From Thermoplasmata archaeon (GTDB lineage: Archaea; Thermoplasmatota; E2; JACPAO01; JAHFTW01), in contig JAHFTW010000014.1 in the NCBI GenBank assembly GCA_023269235.1, forward strand, positions 1-34,735: a DNA stretch of 34,735 nucleotides. Reading direction: 5' to 3'. The notes below the pieces were generated by a model. That model did no database searches and was not told the DNA's origin. It worked only from the letters and a program-made list of their open reading frames with translations. Positions 24,733-31,391 of this stretch are shown here, piece after piece; position 1 is the first letter of the stretch; every line of letters begins with the position of its first letter. A program made the position numbers and the translations under genes.

Positions 24733-25409
24733 TGCTCCAGGGGATCGACGTGTCAGGGAACAACGGCGTGATCCGATGGCACGACGTGCCCGACGAGATC
24801 CGCTTCGTCGCCCAGAAGCTCACCGAGGGCACCGGCTGGGAGGACGGATCCGCGAAGGTCAACTGCCCCGCCGTGCTCGGCTCTGGGCGGCTCTTGGGCG
24901 GGTACCACTACCTCCGTGTTCGGAGCGAGGGGAAGGCGCAGGATGCACGCGCCCAGGCCCAGGACTTCGCCGCCGCGTGGCACCGTCACGGGTGCGAGTT
25001 CGCTGCCCTCGACGTCGAGGCCCAGGGCAACGGGCTGGCCAAGGCCCAGGAGGTGCTCGACGCCGTCACCGAGTTCGTCGCCGAGTGGCGCGAGCTCGTC
25101 GGCACGCCGATCGCCCTGTACACCTACCCCGGCTTCTGGACGGCCCTCGGGCCGCGCGGCTACTCGGCGCTCGAGCTGGCCAGCCTCCCGCTCTGGATCG
25201 CCCACTACGCCCCGCCTAGCGCACGTGTCCCGATGGTGCCCGCCCCGTGGACGGACTGGACGATCTGGCAGTACGCCGCGGGGGCCGGTGTGCTCGGCCG
25301 CGTCGAGGGGATTGCCGGCGACGTGGACAGGAACTGCTTCCGCGGCTGCTACGATGACTTCAAGCGGCTCTGGGGCCTGCCGGTGGCGCTGCCCACGCTT
25401 GCGGGGTAG
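24729..25409 (+). CDS. Endolysin, GH25 lysozyme-like muramidase
   Basis: This 226-aa protein is of the GH25 (Chalaropsis lysozyme) family, which cleaves the beta-1,4 bond between N-acetylmuramic acid and N-acetylglucosamine. The start MMLQGIDVSGNN, the catalytic pair D95/E97 in AALDVEAQG, IALYTYPGFW near 135 and LWIAHYAP near 165 are typical. WTIWQYAAGAG near 190 forms the last strand. No signal peptide is seen, so release by a holin is expected. It is the last gene of the rightward transcription unit and converges on a leftward gene, with a hairpin at the junction. Confidence 0.85.
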   Translation: MMLQGIDVSGNNGVIRWHDVPDEIRFVAQKLTEGTGWEDGSAKVNCPAVLGSGRLLGGYHYLRVRSEGKAQDARAQAQDFAAAWHRHGCEFAALDVEAQGNGLAKAQEVLDAVTEFVAEWRELVGTPIALYTYPGFWTALGPRGYSALELASLPLWIAHYAPPSARVPMVPAPWTDWTIWQYAAGAGVLGRVEGIAGDVDRNCFRGCYDDFKRLWGLPVALPTLAG

Positions 25410-25420
25410 CTACTCCCCGC
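25401..25420. terminator. Bidirectional terminator hairpin
   Basis: GCGGGG (25401-25406) pairs with CCCCGC (25415-25420). The rightward endolysin stop TAG (25407-25409) and the leftward stop (25410-25412) lie in the loop. No T run follows, so its strength is uncertain, but its location at two convergent gene ends supports a shared terminator. Confidence 0.5.
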
Positions 25421-25685
25421 CCGCGTCCGAGACGCAGTGCTCCCCGCAGTGGAGGCAGCTCTCGGCGTCCGGGGCCACCGTGGCCGGGACGACGCACACG
25501 TTCCGCCAGGCGCGGTCGGCGCACCGCCAGCAGGCGTCGCCGGCCTCCTGGCCCGCCTCAGCGGCCGCCTCCGGGGAGGCACCGTCCTGCGCCTGGGCGA
25601 CGTCAGGAGAGGCGTCCGCAGGCGCCGGCGCGTCGATGGTGCCGCCGCATCCAGTGGCCGTCAGGAGGCCGAGCAGGAGCACCAC
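25410..25685 (-). CDS. Small Cys-rich lipoprotein (moron-like)
   Basis: This 91-aa frame starts at a GTG at 25685. The N-terminus VVLLLGLLTATGCGG is a short lipoprotein signal peptide with an LTATGC-type lipobox. A 35-residue Ala/Asp/Pro linker and a compact C-terminal part with six Cys (ACWRC, NVCVV, SCLHCGEHC) follow. Export, lipidation and disulphide formation are predicted. A lysogenic conversion or superinfection-exclusion role fits its position beside attP, but is inferred. The frame continues upstream without a good start, and the start itself is uncertain. Convergent with the endolysin. Confidence 0.5.
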   Translation of the reverse strand: MVLLLGLLTATGCGGTIDAPAPADASPDVAQAQDGASPEAAAEAGQEAGDACWRCADRAWRNVCVVPATVAPDAESCLHCGEHCVSDAGGE

Positions 25686-25700
25686 AAACCCGCAGGCCGC

Positions 25701-25722
25701 CCCATGCCGGGCCCCATGCCGC
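25701..25722. repeat. Direct repeat pair, left integrase arm site
   Basis: CCCATGCCGG (25701-25710) and CCCATGCCGC (25713-25722) are spaced 12 bp start to start. The same pair with the same spacing occurs 200 bp away on the other side of the att core. A second pair, GCTGCTTTG at 25738 and 25748, lies between this pair and the core. These look like arm-type sites for integrase and possible accessory factors. Confidence 0.6.
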
Positions 25723-25823
25723 CGTGTGAGGCGCTGTGCTGCTTTGCGCTGCTTTGTGACGTGTTCCGCCCCCAGCGGAGCACCCACGAAGCCCTGCTTT
25801 TTTGGCTGGATCGTGAAAGCAGG

Positions 25824-25870
25824 CCACCTTGCCAAGGTGGACGTCGAGGGTTCGAATCCCTTCTCCCGCT
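25824..25870 (+). other. attP core: 3' half of tRNA-Gly(GCC)
   Basis: The stretch contains an anticodon stem CCACC/GGTGG with loop TTGCCAA (anticodon GCC), a T arm with TTCGAAT, and the acceptor 3' strand CTCCCGC plus discriminator T. There is no matching D arm or 5' acceptor strand: the sequence upstream (GATCGTGAAAGCAGG) is unrelated. Phages that integrate into tRNA genes carry such a 3' half so the gene is rebuilt after recombination. The flanking direct repeats and the nearby integrase support attP. It is not a functional tRNA here. Confidence 0.8.
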
Positions 25871-26172
25871 CAGTACTTAGCATCGCTCTCCTCCTCGGGC
25901 CCCATGCCGGAACCCATGCCGGTTGTACGGTCGGACGTGGACGGCTCTTCAGGGGCCGGGGGCGATTTCTTGGCACGGAGCGCACGGTGGGCCCACCGCA
26001 CCGCGTCAGAGAGTGCGTCCGCCTCAGCGTCGTTCCAGGATTCGATCACGTCGCGTCCGTCCGCTCGCACCGCCTCGTGACGGCCCTCATGGCCGGCGGG
26101 AAGGGTGCACTCGAAACAGACGGGCCCGAATATCTCGAGGCAGATCGTTGCGCGGCTCGTGCATACCGTCAT
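25870..26172 (-). CDS. Small CxxC protein, unknown
   Basis: This 100-aa product has an excellent AGGAGGAGG ribosome site before its ATG. Residues 17-33 (PVCFECTLPAGHEGRHE) contain a C-x2-C-x5-H-x3-H pattern, likely a small zinc-binding knuckle, as seen in many short phage proteins. A helical stretch and a tail with a GMGSGMG repeat follow. The DNA of that repeat is the right-arm direct repeat pair, so the coding sequence overlaps the integrase arm sites. The stop codon coincides with the end of the tRNA-derived core. Function unknown. Confidence 0.65.
   Translation of the reverse strand: MTVCTSRATICLEIFGPVCFECTLPAGHEGRHEAVRADGRDVIESWNDAEADALSDAVRWAHRALRAKKSPPAPEEPSTSDRTTGMGSGMGPEEESDAKY
25901..25922. 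repeat. Direct repeat pair, right integrase arm site
   Basis: CCCATGCCGG occurs at 25901-25910 and again at 25913-25922, again 12 bp apart and in the same orientation as the pair at 25701-25722. The att core lies between the two pairs. This matches the arm-core-arm layout of tyrosine integrase attachment sites. Confidence 0.6.
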
Positions 26173-26194
26173 GTCCCTGTCCTCCTCCTATCGA

Positions 26195-26662
26195 TCACGG
26201 CGCGCCATCCTTCGGCGGGCCGTAACCGGCGCTGTAGTAGTAGTCGATCTCGACATCGACCTTCGCGTCCGGCGTGAGCCACCAAGCGCCGGATGCGTCG
26301 AGGGTGATCACCCCGCCCGGGACGCGGTAGAACCCATCGCGCGCGATGGCCTTCCTCAGCATTCCGTCCGCTCCTTCGGAGATCCGGTCGAACGTCTCGA
26401 GGAGTTCTTCGAGCGACGGCCCTGCCGTCTGGACGAGGGTGTCAGCGACACCTTGCATCATGGCGAGCATCTTGCCATCGGCCGCCGTCGGCGCGCTTGT
26501 CGAGAAGGTGCCCCAGTTCGCAGCGCGCCAACGGGCGGCGGCGCGCCGCCCCTTCCGGCCGCCGTACTTCAACCGACGGAAGAGCGTGGCGCGAGTCGCA
26601 CCGGACGGGTTCCCGATCGGGTCGCACCGGTTGAGCCTGGCGCAGAGCTTCAGGATGCTCAC
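26195..26662 (-). CDS. Unknown leftward-operon protein
   Basis: This 155-aa protein starts at a GTG in a GTGA overlap with the previous gene. The N-terminal 45 residues are basic (RLKYGGRKGRRAAARWRAAN), followed by a helical middle (EELLETFDRISEGADGMLRK) and a C-terminus rich in aromatic and acidic residues (DVEIDYYYSAGY). I recognise no family. Nucleic-acid contact is possible given the basic start. Confidence 0.55.
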   Translation of the reverse strand: MSILKLCARLNRCDPIGNPSGATRATLFRRLKYGGRKGRRAAARWRAANWGTFSTSAPTAADGKMLAMMQGVADTLVQTAGPSLEELLETFDRISEGADGMLRKAIARDGFYRVPGGVITLDASGAWWLTPDAKVDVEIDYYYSAGYGPPKDGAP

Positions 26663-27159
26663 GGCCGCCCCCGCTGCGTGGTGCCGATGGGACGAGGAGG
26701 ATACCCAGCCGTGACGAGCGAGCGGGATTCGTTGACCGGAGGCTCTTCGCTCACGATCTTCAGGTCGAAAACCATCGCGATCATTCCGCGTATGGCATCG
26801 TCGATGCGCCGAAGGTCCTGCTTGTTGGCGTCCCGAGCGACGACGACAATCGTTCCCGTCGGTTGATCGAAGCTGAGGCGTACCTCTGCGAGCCCAGGCA
26901 TAGCCGCGAACACGGCGCGCACGATGTCAGATGCAGTGGTCCACGGACGACCTTCCTCCTCCAGAGTACTCAGGCCCGCGCGCGTGTAGATCATGTTCCC
27001 TCCTTTTGGTTCGGTCGCCCGCTTCACCGCGGCGGCGACGATCGCAGCGTCTTCGGTGCGCGGCGGGTCGCAAACGTACAGCGTGACCGGCACGCCGGCC
27101 GGGTGCCGGTCGCAGTTGCCGTCCGAATCGAAGTCACGCTCGCAGCATTTTGTACCCAT
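26659..27159 (-). CDS. Unknown protein with two likely starts
   Basis: The 166-aa full form starts at an ATG (27159) that shares its A with the integrase stop and has an AGGAGG element upstream. Its first 55 residues hold Cys/His (KCCERDFDSDGNCDRH), perhaps a metal site. An in-frame ATG at 26994 has an even better AAAGGAGG site, which would give a 111-aa form beginning MIYTRAGLSTLEEEG. The shared part has a beta-alpha-beta look (AEVRLSFDQPTGTIVVVA). It is translationally coupled to the integrase and to the next gene. I recognise no family. Confidence 0.55.
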   Translation of the reverse strand: MGTKCCERDFDSDGNCDRHPAGVPVTLYVCDPPRTEDAAIVAAAVKRATEPKGGNMIYTRAGLSTLEEEGRPWTTASDIVRAVFAAMPGLAEVRLSFDQPTGTIVVVARDANKQDLRRIDDAIRGMIAMVFDLKIVSEEPPVNESRSLVTAGYPPRPIGTTQRGRP

Positions 27160-28409
27160 CAGCCCGTCCTCCTCCTGTCGATCAGCCTCACGACCTTCGC
27201 GATCCCCGCCCTCTGCTCCTCAACCTGCGCCGTCGAGTAGTGCTCCGCCATCTGCTCCGTCGCGTGGCCGGAGATCGAGCGCTTCACGACCGAGTCTACC
27301 TCCGCGAGCCGGGCCAGATCGTTGAACGTCCGACGCATCGCGCGGGGCGTCACCGGGTGCGCGAGCCCGATCGCCAGCGACACCGCGACGAAGGGCTTGT
27401 CGAGCACGCTCCGCGCGCGGAACGAGCCCCGGAACGACGGGAAGAGCAGCTCTGACGCCTTCTGCTTCGGCCGCGCCTGGAGCAGGGCCACGTGCTCGCG
27501 GAGGATGCCGACGAGCTCGGCGGGGAGGTGGATCGTCTGGCGCCGGCCGGTCTTCGTCCCCGACATGACCTCCGCGCCCATCGAATGGCTCCTGCGGACG
27601 CGCAGGATGCCCTGGGCCCAGTCCACGTCCGCCTCAGGGCCCGACCGTCGCAGGGGACGGAGCGAGCTCGGCCGCAGCCCCGTGGCGAGCCCGAGCACGG
27701 TCATCGCGTAGTGCTGGGGGTAGAGCTCGCGCATCTTGGCGGCGAAGCTCCTGGCCTGCTCTTCGGTGAGCGCGTTAGGCGCCTCGTCGGTGTACGTCGG
27801 GTGCTCGAGCGTCGAGAAGTTCGCCAGGCCCAGGCACGGGTCGCGCTCGAGGTCGAGCTCCGCGACGGCGCGCTTCGTGAGCACCCTCAAGATCGAGAAG
27901 ATGCCGTTCACCGTCCGGGGCGAGAGGTGGGCCGGGTTCCGGACGAGGCGCCCCTTCTCGTTGCGCGCCTTCTCCGGCGCGGCGATGCGGATCGCCAGGT
28001 CGGCGCGCCACTGCGCAACGTGCGCGTGCTTCAGCTCGTTGCAGGCCAGGTGCCCGAGCTCGGGGATCAGGTGCTGCTCGAGCGCGGTCTTCCACTTCTC
28101 GACGCCCTTCGCGCTCCGGATGTCCCTCGCCTGGACCTTCTTACGGAAGGCGGACGCCGCGAACGAGCTGAAGAGCTGCGTCGACCTCACGCGCCCGTTC
28201 AACACGGCGCGGCGCTCGAGGCGGAGGGCGTCGAGCTCGCGCTGGGCCTCCTCGAGCGAGGCCTCCGGTAGCCGGCGCTGGACCATCCTCCGCTTCCCCT
28301 TCGCGTCGCGGATCTGGGTGCTGATCAGGTAACCCCCCGCCCTCCGGCGCCAGATCCCCTCCCGCGCCGCCGGGTGCCAGATCGTGTCCTTCCACCTCGT
28401 GATCCACAT
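27159..28409 (-). CDS. int: Tyrosine integrase
   Basis: This 416-aa site-specific recombinase would catalyse integration at the tRNA-Gly site nearby. An N-terminal arm-binding part (STQIRDAKGKRRMVQRRLPE) comes first, a core-binding SAM-like domain at about 78-185 next, then the catalytic domain. Catalytic residues seen are R246 in TGLRPSSL, K286 in SGTKTGRRQT, R359 in TPRAMRRTF, H382 in ISGHATEQ and the nucleophile Y391 in AEHYST. At the first position of the HxxR box an Arg (R356) replaces His. The ATG has a GGGAGG ribosome site. The gene follows the excisionase-like gene and precedes a coupled unknown gene. Confidence 0.93.
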   Translation of the reverse strand: MWITRWKDTIWHPAAREGIWRRRAGGYLISTQIRDAKGKRRMVQRRLPEASLEEAQRELDALRLERRAVLNGRVRSTQLFSSFAASAFRKKVQARDIRSAKGVEKWKTALEQHLIPELGHLACNELKHAHVAQWRADLAIRIAAPEKARNEKGRLVRNPAHLSPRTVNGIFSILRVLTKRAVAELDLERDPCLGLANFSTLEHPTYTDEAPNALTEEQARSFAAKMRELYPQHYAMTVLGLATGLRPSSLRPLRRSGPEADVDWAQGILRVRRSHSMGAEVMSGTKTGRRQTIHLPAELVGILREHVALLQARPKQKASELLFPSFRGSFRARSVLDKPFVAVSLAIGLAHPVTPRAMRRTFNDLARLAEVDSVVKRSISGHATEQMAEHYSTAQVEEQRAGIAKVVRLIDRRRTG

Positions 28410-28779
28410 CGTGTCCTCCCAGACGGTCTAGATCGGCGACGAGCCAAGTGAGCGTGCGCCCCCGCCGGCCGTGGGGACGGATGAGCCCGCGCGCGGCGGC
28501 CGACTTCAGGCCGGCCGGCGTGCGGAAACCCGCGTACACGGCCGCGTCGCGGGTGACAAGCCAGGGGGGGCGCGGGGTCATCGGCCCCCGCCGCCTTTTC
28601 TCGTTCCTCGCGTCCCGCTGGGCGCGAGCGAGGCACTCACGACAAGCGTTGACCCCGCCCTTGCCGTGCTTCACCCGCATCTCCTCGACGAGCCGCTTCG
28701 CCAGGCCGAAGGCGGGCCAGTCGTGGACGTCGCAGCCTGCGCCGGGTGACGCCTCGCGGATGTGGAGCTTCTCGCTCAT
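28141..28779 (-). CDS. HTH excisionase-like protein
   Basis: A 212-aa frame from an ATG at 28779 that overlaps the previous stop (ATGA); a GAGGGAG site lies upstream. Residues about 45-50 hold CRECLARA. A helix-turn-helix of the excisionase/AlpA type lies at about 67-120 (WLVTRDAAVYAGFRTPAGLK, ARGLIRPHGRRGRTLTWLVA). The frame continues 269 bases into the integrase gene with no stop, and the last ~90 residues (Pro/Gly/Arg-rich) look like an out-of-frame reading rather than a domain. An internal ATG before TPRPPWLV may give a short Xis. Its position next to int supports a role in excision or regulation. Confidence 0.55.
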   Translation of the reverse strand: MSEKLHIREASPGAGCDVHDWPAFGLAKRLVEEMRVKHGKGGVNACRECLARAQRDARNEKRRRGPMTPRPPWLVTRDAAVYAGFRTPAGLKSAAARGLIRPHGRRGRTLTWLVADLDRLGGHDVDHEVEGHDLAPGGAGGDLAPEGGGLPDQHPDPRREGEAEDGPAPATGGLARGGPARARRPPPRAPRRVERAREVDAALQLVRGVRLP

Positions 28780-29810
28780 CGCGGAAACTCCCTCACGCGA
28801 AGCTCGGGCGGCCACTCCGCAGGGTCATCGCCCTTGCGCGATCTGAGCCCGAGCCCGATTCCGCCCATGCCGCGCGAAGCCGCGCTCACGGACTGGTAGG
28901 GGCGCGCGCCCATCTGCTTCACGAAGACGGGCACCCCAGCCGCCACGCACTGGTCGACGATGCTGCGCGCCCAATCGAGGTCGAACGGTCGCGCACGGGG
29001 GCCGCTCTCACCGCCGACGATCACCCAGTCGAGCCCGTTCACGTTCGCGCCGTGATCCCCATTCGCCCAATACGTCGAGCCGCGCAGGGCGTTGACGAAG
29101 TCCGCCCCCTCAGCATCGAGCAGCTCGCCGCCGCGAAGCTGCTCGAAGTCGATCGGCCCGAGCAACGGTTCCGCGGAGACGAAGCGCACCGCGGCCGGCG
29201 TCGCGAGCAGGTCGGGGATGCGCTCGTCGGCGCGCTCCTGGTCCTCCGCGGAGACGCCGAGCCACACGTTGGGCAGGGGCCACGGACCAAGGCCCGTGGT
29301 GCCGATGCGCCAACCATCGGAGCGCCCGCCGACCGCTTCAGCGGCGCTGGCGAAGCAGAAGAAGCGCGGCGACCAGCGTTCGGTGAAGAGCCCAGTCTCT
29401 CGCTTGGACACCCACTCGAACCACTCCCGCATGCGCTTCGCCCGCTTCGTCAGCACCTGAAAAACGTGCTGCGGCGCCGCCGCCATGATGCCGAAGACGG
29501 CGGCGATCTCCTCGTTCGTCAGGCTCTCGTGAAAGAGGTCCGACATCGAGTTCACGAAGATGCGCCGCGGGCGTCGCCACCGGAGCGGGTCGGCCAGATG
29601 CTCCGGCACGAGCCGCGCGACGCCCGTCCACTGCGGTAGGCGGCGCTGCGTCGAGAAGCGCGCGAGGCCCTCGTACGGCTGGCCATCGCCCGAGAAGCGC
29701 GCGGCAACGCCCATCGCGTAGCAGTTGGCGCAGCCGGGCGAGACGACGGTGCAGCCGCGCACCGGGTTCCACGTCGCGTCCGTCCACTGGATCGAGCTCT
29801 CAGCGCCCAT
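28776..29810 (-). CDS. Phage Gp37/Gp68 family protein (DUF5131)
   Basis: This 344-aa protein has the family signature near its start: IQWTDATWNPVRGC, then C27 and C30 in SPGCANCYA, i.e. Cys20, Cys27 and Cys30 (C-x6-C-x2-C). Three such Cys could hold an iron-sulfur cluster as in radical-SAM-like enzymes. RIFVNSMSDLFHESLTNEEI, VLTKRAKRMREW, NVWLGVSAEDQERADERIP and VGGESGPRARPFDLDW all match the family. The biochemical function is unknown to me, and it is carried by many phages. The gene overlaps the ASCH gene by 11 nt and is coupled to the excisionase-like gene. No TcmP partner gene is visible. Confidence 0.85.
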   Translation of the reverse strand: MGAESSIQWTDATWNPVRGCTVVSPGCANCYAMGVAARFSGDGQPYEGLARFSTQRRLPQWTGVARLVPEHLADPLRWRRPRRIFVNSMSDLFHESLTNEEIAAVFGIMAAAPQHVFQVLTKRAKRMREWFEWVSKRETGLFTERWSPRFFCFASAAEAVGGRSDGWRIGTTGLGPWPLPNVWLGVSAEDQERADERIPDLLATPAAVRFVSAEPLLGPIDFEQLRGGELLDAEGADFVNALRGSTYWANGDHGANVNGLDWVIVGGESGPRARPFDLDWARSIVDQCVAAGVPVFVKQMGARPYQSVSAASRGMGGIGLGLRSRKGDDPAEWPPELRVREFPR

Positions 29811-30240
29811 CCGGAGCCCCCTCTCGGTCGAAGGGAACGTCGAAGAAGCCGAGCGCCCCCTTCCACGGGATCGGCGTCGCGAACGCGACTACGTCCTCGA
29901 GCAGGAAGCCGTGCTGCTCGTGCATGTGCCACGGTCCGGCCGGGGACTTCTCCGCGCCGGGGCACGGGAGGAAGACCTCGACGAGGCGCGCGCGCCCAAC
30001 GATGGCCCCGAACACCAGCCGGTCCTTCGCGAGTACGGCGTCGACCTCGTAGCTGGGCTCAGGCCAGAGAGCGGCCTCGCAGAAGTCGAGCGCGGCGGAG
30101 TGCTCCAGCTTCGTCATGGCCTTCGCGGCGTGGATGAGAAACTCGCCGCGGAACTTCGTCGGCCACCGGCGGTTCTCGATGTTCTTGCCCACGTGAAGGA
30201 CCGCGGCGGCCCATGGCTGGCGCAGGGAGAGGGCGATCAC
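29800..30240 (-). CDS. ASCH-domain (PUA-like) protein
   Basis: This 146-aa protein begins IALSLRQPWAAAVLHVGKNI followed by ENRRW, the standard start of the ASCH domain, a small beta-barrel related to the PUA RNA-binding fold. GEFLIHAAKAM, GAIVGRARLVEVFLP and a C-terminal GALGFFDVPFD complete it. Members bind RNA or act on modified nucleosides; which applies here cannot be told. The start is a GTG overlapping the previous stop. It overlaps the Gp37-like gene by 11 nt, so the two are translated together and may function together. Confidence 0.85.
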   Translation of the reverse strand: MIALSLRQPWAAAVLHVGKNIENRRWPTKFRGEFLIHAAKAMTKLEHSAALDFCEAALWPEPSYEVDAVLAKDRLVFGAIVGRARLVEVFLPCPGAEKSPAGPWHMHEQHGFLLEDVVAFATPIPWKGALGFFDVPFDREGAPDGR

Positions 30241-30521
30241 GTCTCGTGCCTCCGGTGCGGCGGCTTCTTTGGGAGGTTCTGCAGCGCCGGCGGGAGCGGG
30301 ACCTCGGCTCCGCGCTTCACCTTGCCGGAGCTCACGAGGTTCTCATACTCGGGCTCATGGGTCCGGATCGTCGCCCAGGCGTGCGCCCGCTCTCTCCTGG
30401 AGAGCTCGGCCCCGGCGTCCACCTCCGCGGCGTGGCACTCGAAGAGCTCGCGTTGACGATGCGTGATCGGATGCTCGAGCACGCGCTTCAGGAGCGCGGC
30501 ATCCGAGATCGGGGCGCTCAT
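30237..30521 (-). CDS. Unknown small operon protein (94 aa)
   Basis: An ATG in an ATGA overlap with the preceding gene and a stop overlapping the next GTG place it firmly in the operon. It is helical and charged (LLKRVLEHPITHRQRELFEC, LSRRERAHAWATIRTHEPEY) with a basic Pro-rich tail ending KKPPHRRHET. Nothing links it to a known family. Confidence 0.55.
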   Translation of the reverse strand: MSAPISDAALLKRVLEHPITHRQRELFECHAAEVDAGAELSRRERAHAWATIRTHEPEYENLVSSGKVKRGAEVPLPPALQNLPKKPPHRRHET

Positions 30522-30901
30522 CGTGCGTTCCCGGCCGCCCGGAGCTGCTCGCCGGAGGCGTCGACGAGGACGGTCTCCTCATCCTTCGCCGCGTCACCCA
30601 GGAGACGGACGATGTCCTCCGCGATGCGGAAGACGATCGCCTTGACGGCCTCGCGGAGGTGGGGACCGGCGAGGTTGTCGAGGCCCTTCGCCCGATCGGC
30701 GGCGAGCTCGGCCGCATCGAGCGGAGCGAAGAGCGCGGTGACGTCCACGCCACGGCACACGAGGAGCACGGGCCGCGCCGCGTCGACGAGCTCGCGCGCC
30801 GGCCCAACCCCTTCACCGTCCTGAACCTCGTAGTCGCCGAAGGCCTCGCAGAACCGGGCGACCGCCGCCAGCTCGAGCACGCCGCAATCCAAAGAACGCA
30901 T
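30518..30901 (-). CDS. Unknown operon protein (127 aa)
   Basis: The start at 30901 is chosen because AGGAGG lies nine bases upstream; the frame is open further up but with no comparable site. A short N-terminal alpha/beta section is followed by helices (DRAKGLDNLAGPHLREAVKA, FRIAEDIVRLLGDAAKDEET). No recognised domain. A GGG-rich hexamer array lies in the 189-base gap just before it on the coding strand, so its transcript leader may be structured. Confidence 0.6.
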   Translation of the reverse strand: MRSLDCGVLELAAVARFCEAFGDYEVQDGEGVGPARELVDAARPVLLVCRGVDVTALFAPLDAAELAADRAKGLDNLAGPHLREAVKAIVFRIAEDIVRLLGDAAKDEETVLVDASGEQLRAAGNAR

Positions 30902-30998
30902 GATCAAGTTCCTCCTCATCTGCCGAAAAACTTTGGGGCCCACGGCTCCCACGAGCGCCGAAGCGCGCGCCCGCGGGAGCGTGAGCAAACCGAACTCA

Positions 30999-31088
30999 CC
31001 CGTCCCCGTCCCCGGACCCGTACCCGTACCCGGACCCGGACCCGGACCCGGACCCGTACCCGGACCCGGACCCGGACCCGGACCCGTC
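30999..31088. repeat. 15 x hexamer CCCGNN tandem array
   Basis: Fifteen contiguous six-base units CCCGxx, with variant endings in order TC, TC, GA, TA, TA, four GA, TA, four GA, TC. The five-unit block TA + 4 GA occurs twice. On the leftward strand each unit gives GGG separated by three bases, a layout able to form G-quadruplexes in DNA or mRNA. It lies between two leftward genes, right after the stop of one. Confidence 0.9.
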
Positions 31089-31090
31089 CG

Positions 31091-31381
31091 TCACGGCTGC
31101 CACTTCGTGGCCTCGATGGTCTTCGCCGCGGCCTCCGAGCAGGGGAGGATCTCGATCGCCTCCGTCAGGACGATCTTCGCGACCGGCACCGACACTGCGC
31201 TCTTGTCCGATGCGATCCCCGTCCTCGCCACCTCGTGCAGCGTGTTCGCGCCCCGCCAGCGCCAGATCCGCCGCGCGTCCGCGAGCACGACCTCCTTACC
31301 CTTCTGCGAGACGAGCGAGCCGTAGTGGACGCCCGCCGAGTACGTGCGAACGATGACCTGATTCTTCTTCTTCGATGCCAT
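31091..31381 (-). CDS. Small beta-rich unknown protein (96 aa)
   Basis: Excellent AAAGGAGG ribosome site before the ATG. The sequence KKKNQVIVRTYSAGVHYGSL followed by VVLADARRIWRWRGANTLHE reads as beta strands in the manner of the small phage proteins of this length that carry an RxWRWxGAxxL motif. The tail CSEAAAKTIEATKWQP is helical. The family is common in phage genomes as hypothetical proteins; no function is established that I can name. A perfect 8-bp hairpin overlaps its ribosome site. Confidence 0.65.
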   Translation of the reverse strand: MASKKKNQVIVRTYSAGVHYGSLVSQKGKEVVLADARRIWRWRGANTLHEVARTGIASDKSAVSVPVAKIVLTEAIEILPCSEAAAKTIEATKWQP

Positions 31382-31391
31382 GGTGTTCCTC

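Noticed and set aside
25790-25872. Complete functional tRNA-Gly gene
   Set aside because: The D arm and 5' acceptor strand are missing upstream of the anticodon stem; only the 3' half is present.
30999-31088. CRISPR array
   Set aside because: Units are six bases and contiguous with no spacers, so this is a simple tandem repeat.
30900-31325. Rightward open frame with a Pro-Val-Pro-Gly repeat
   Set aside because: The repeat residues come only from the hexamer array; the rest is antisense to a better-supported leftward gene, and no rightward neighbour is present.
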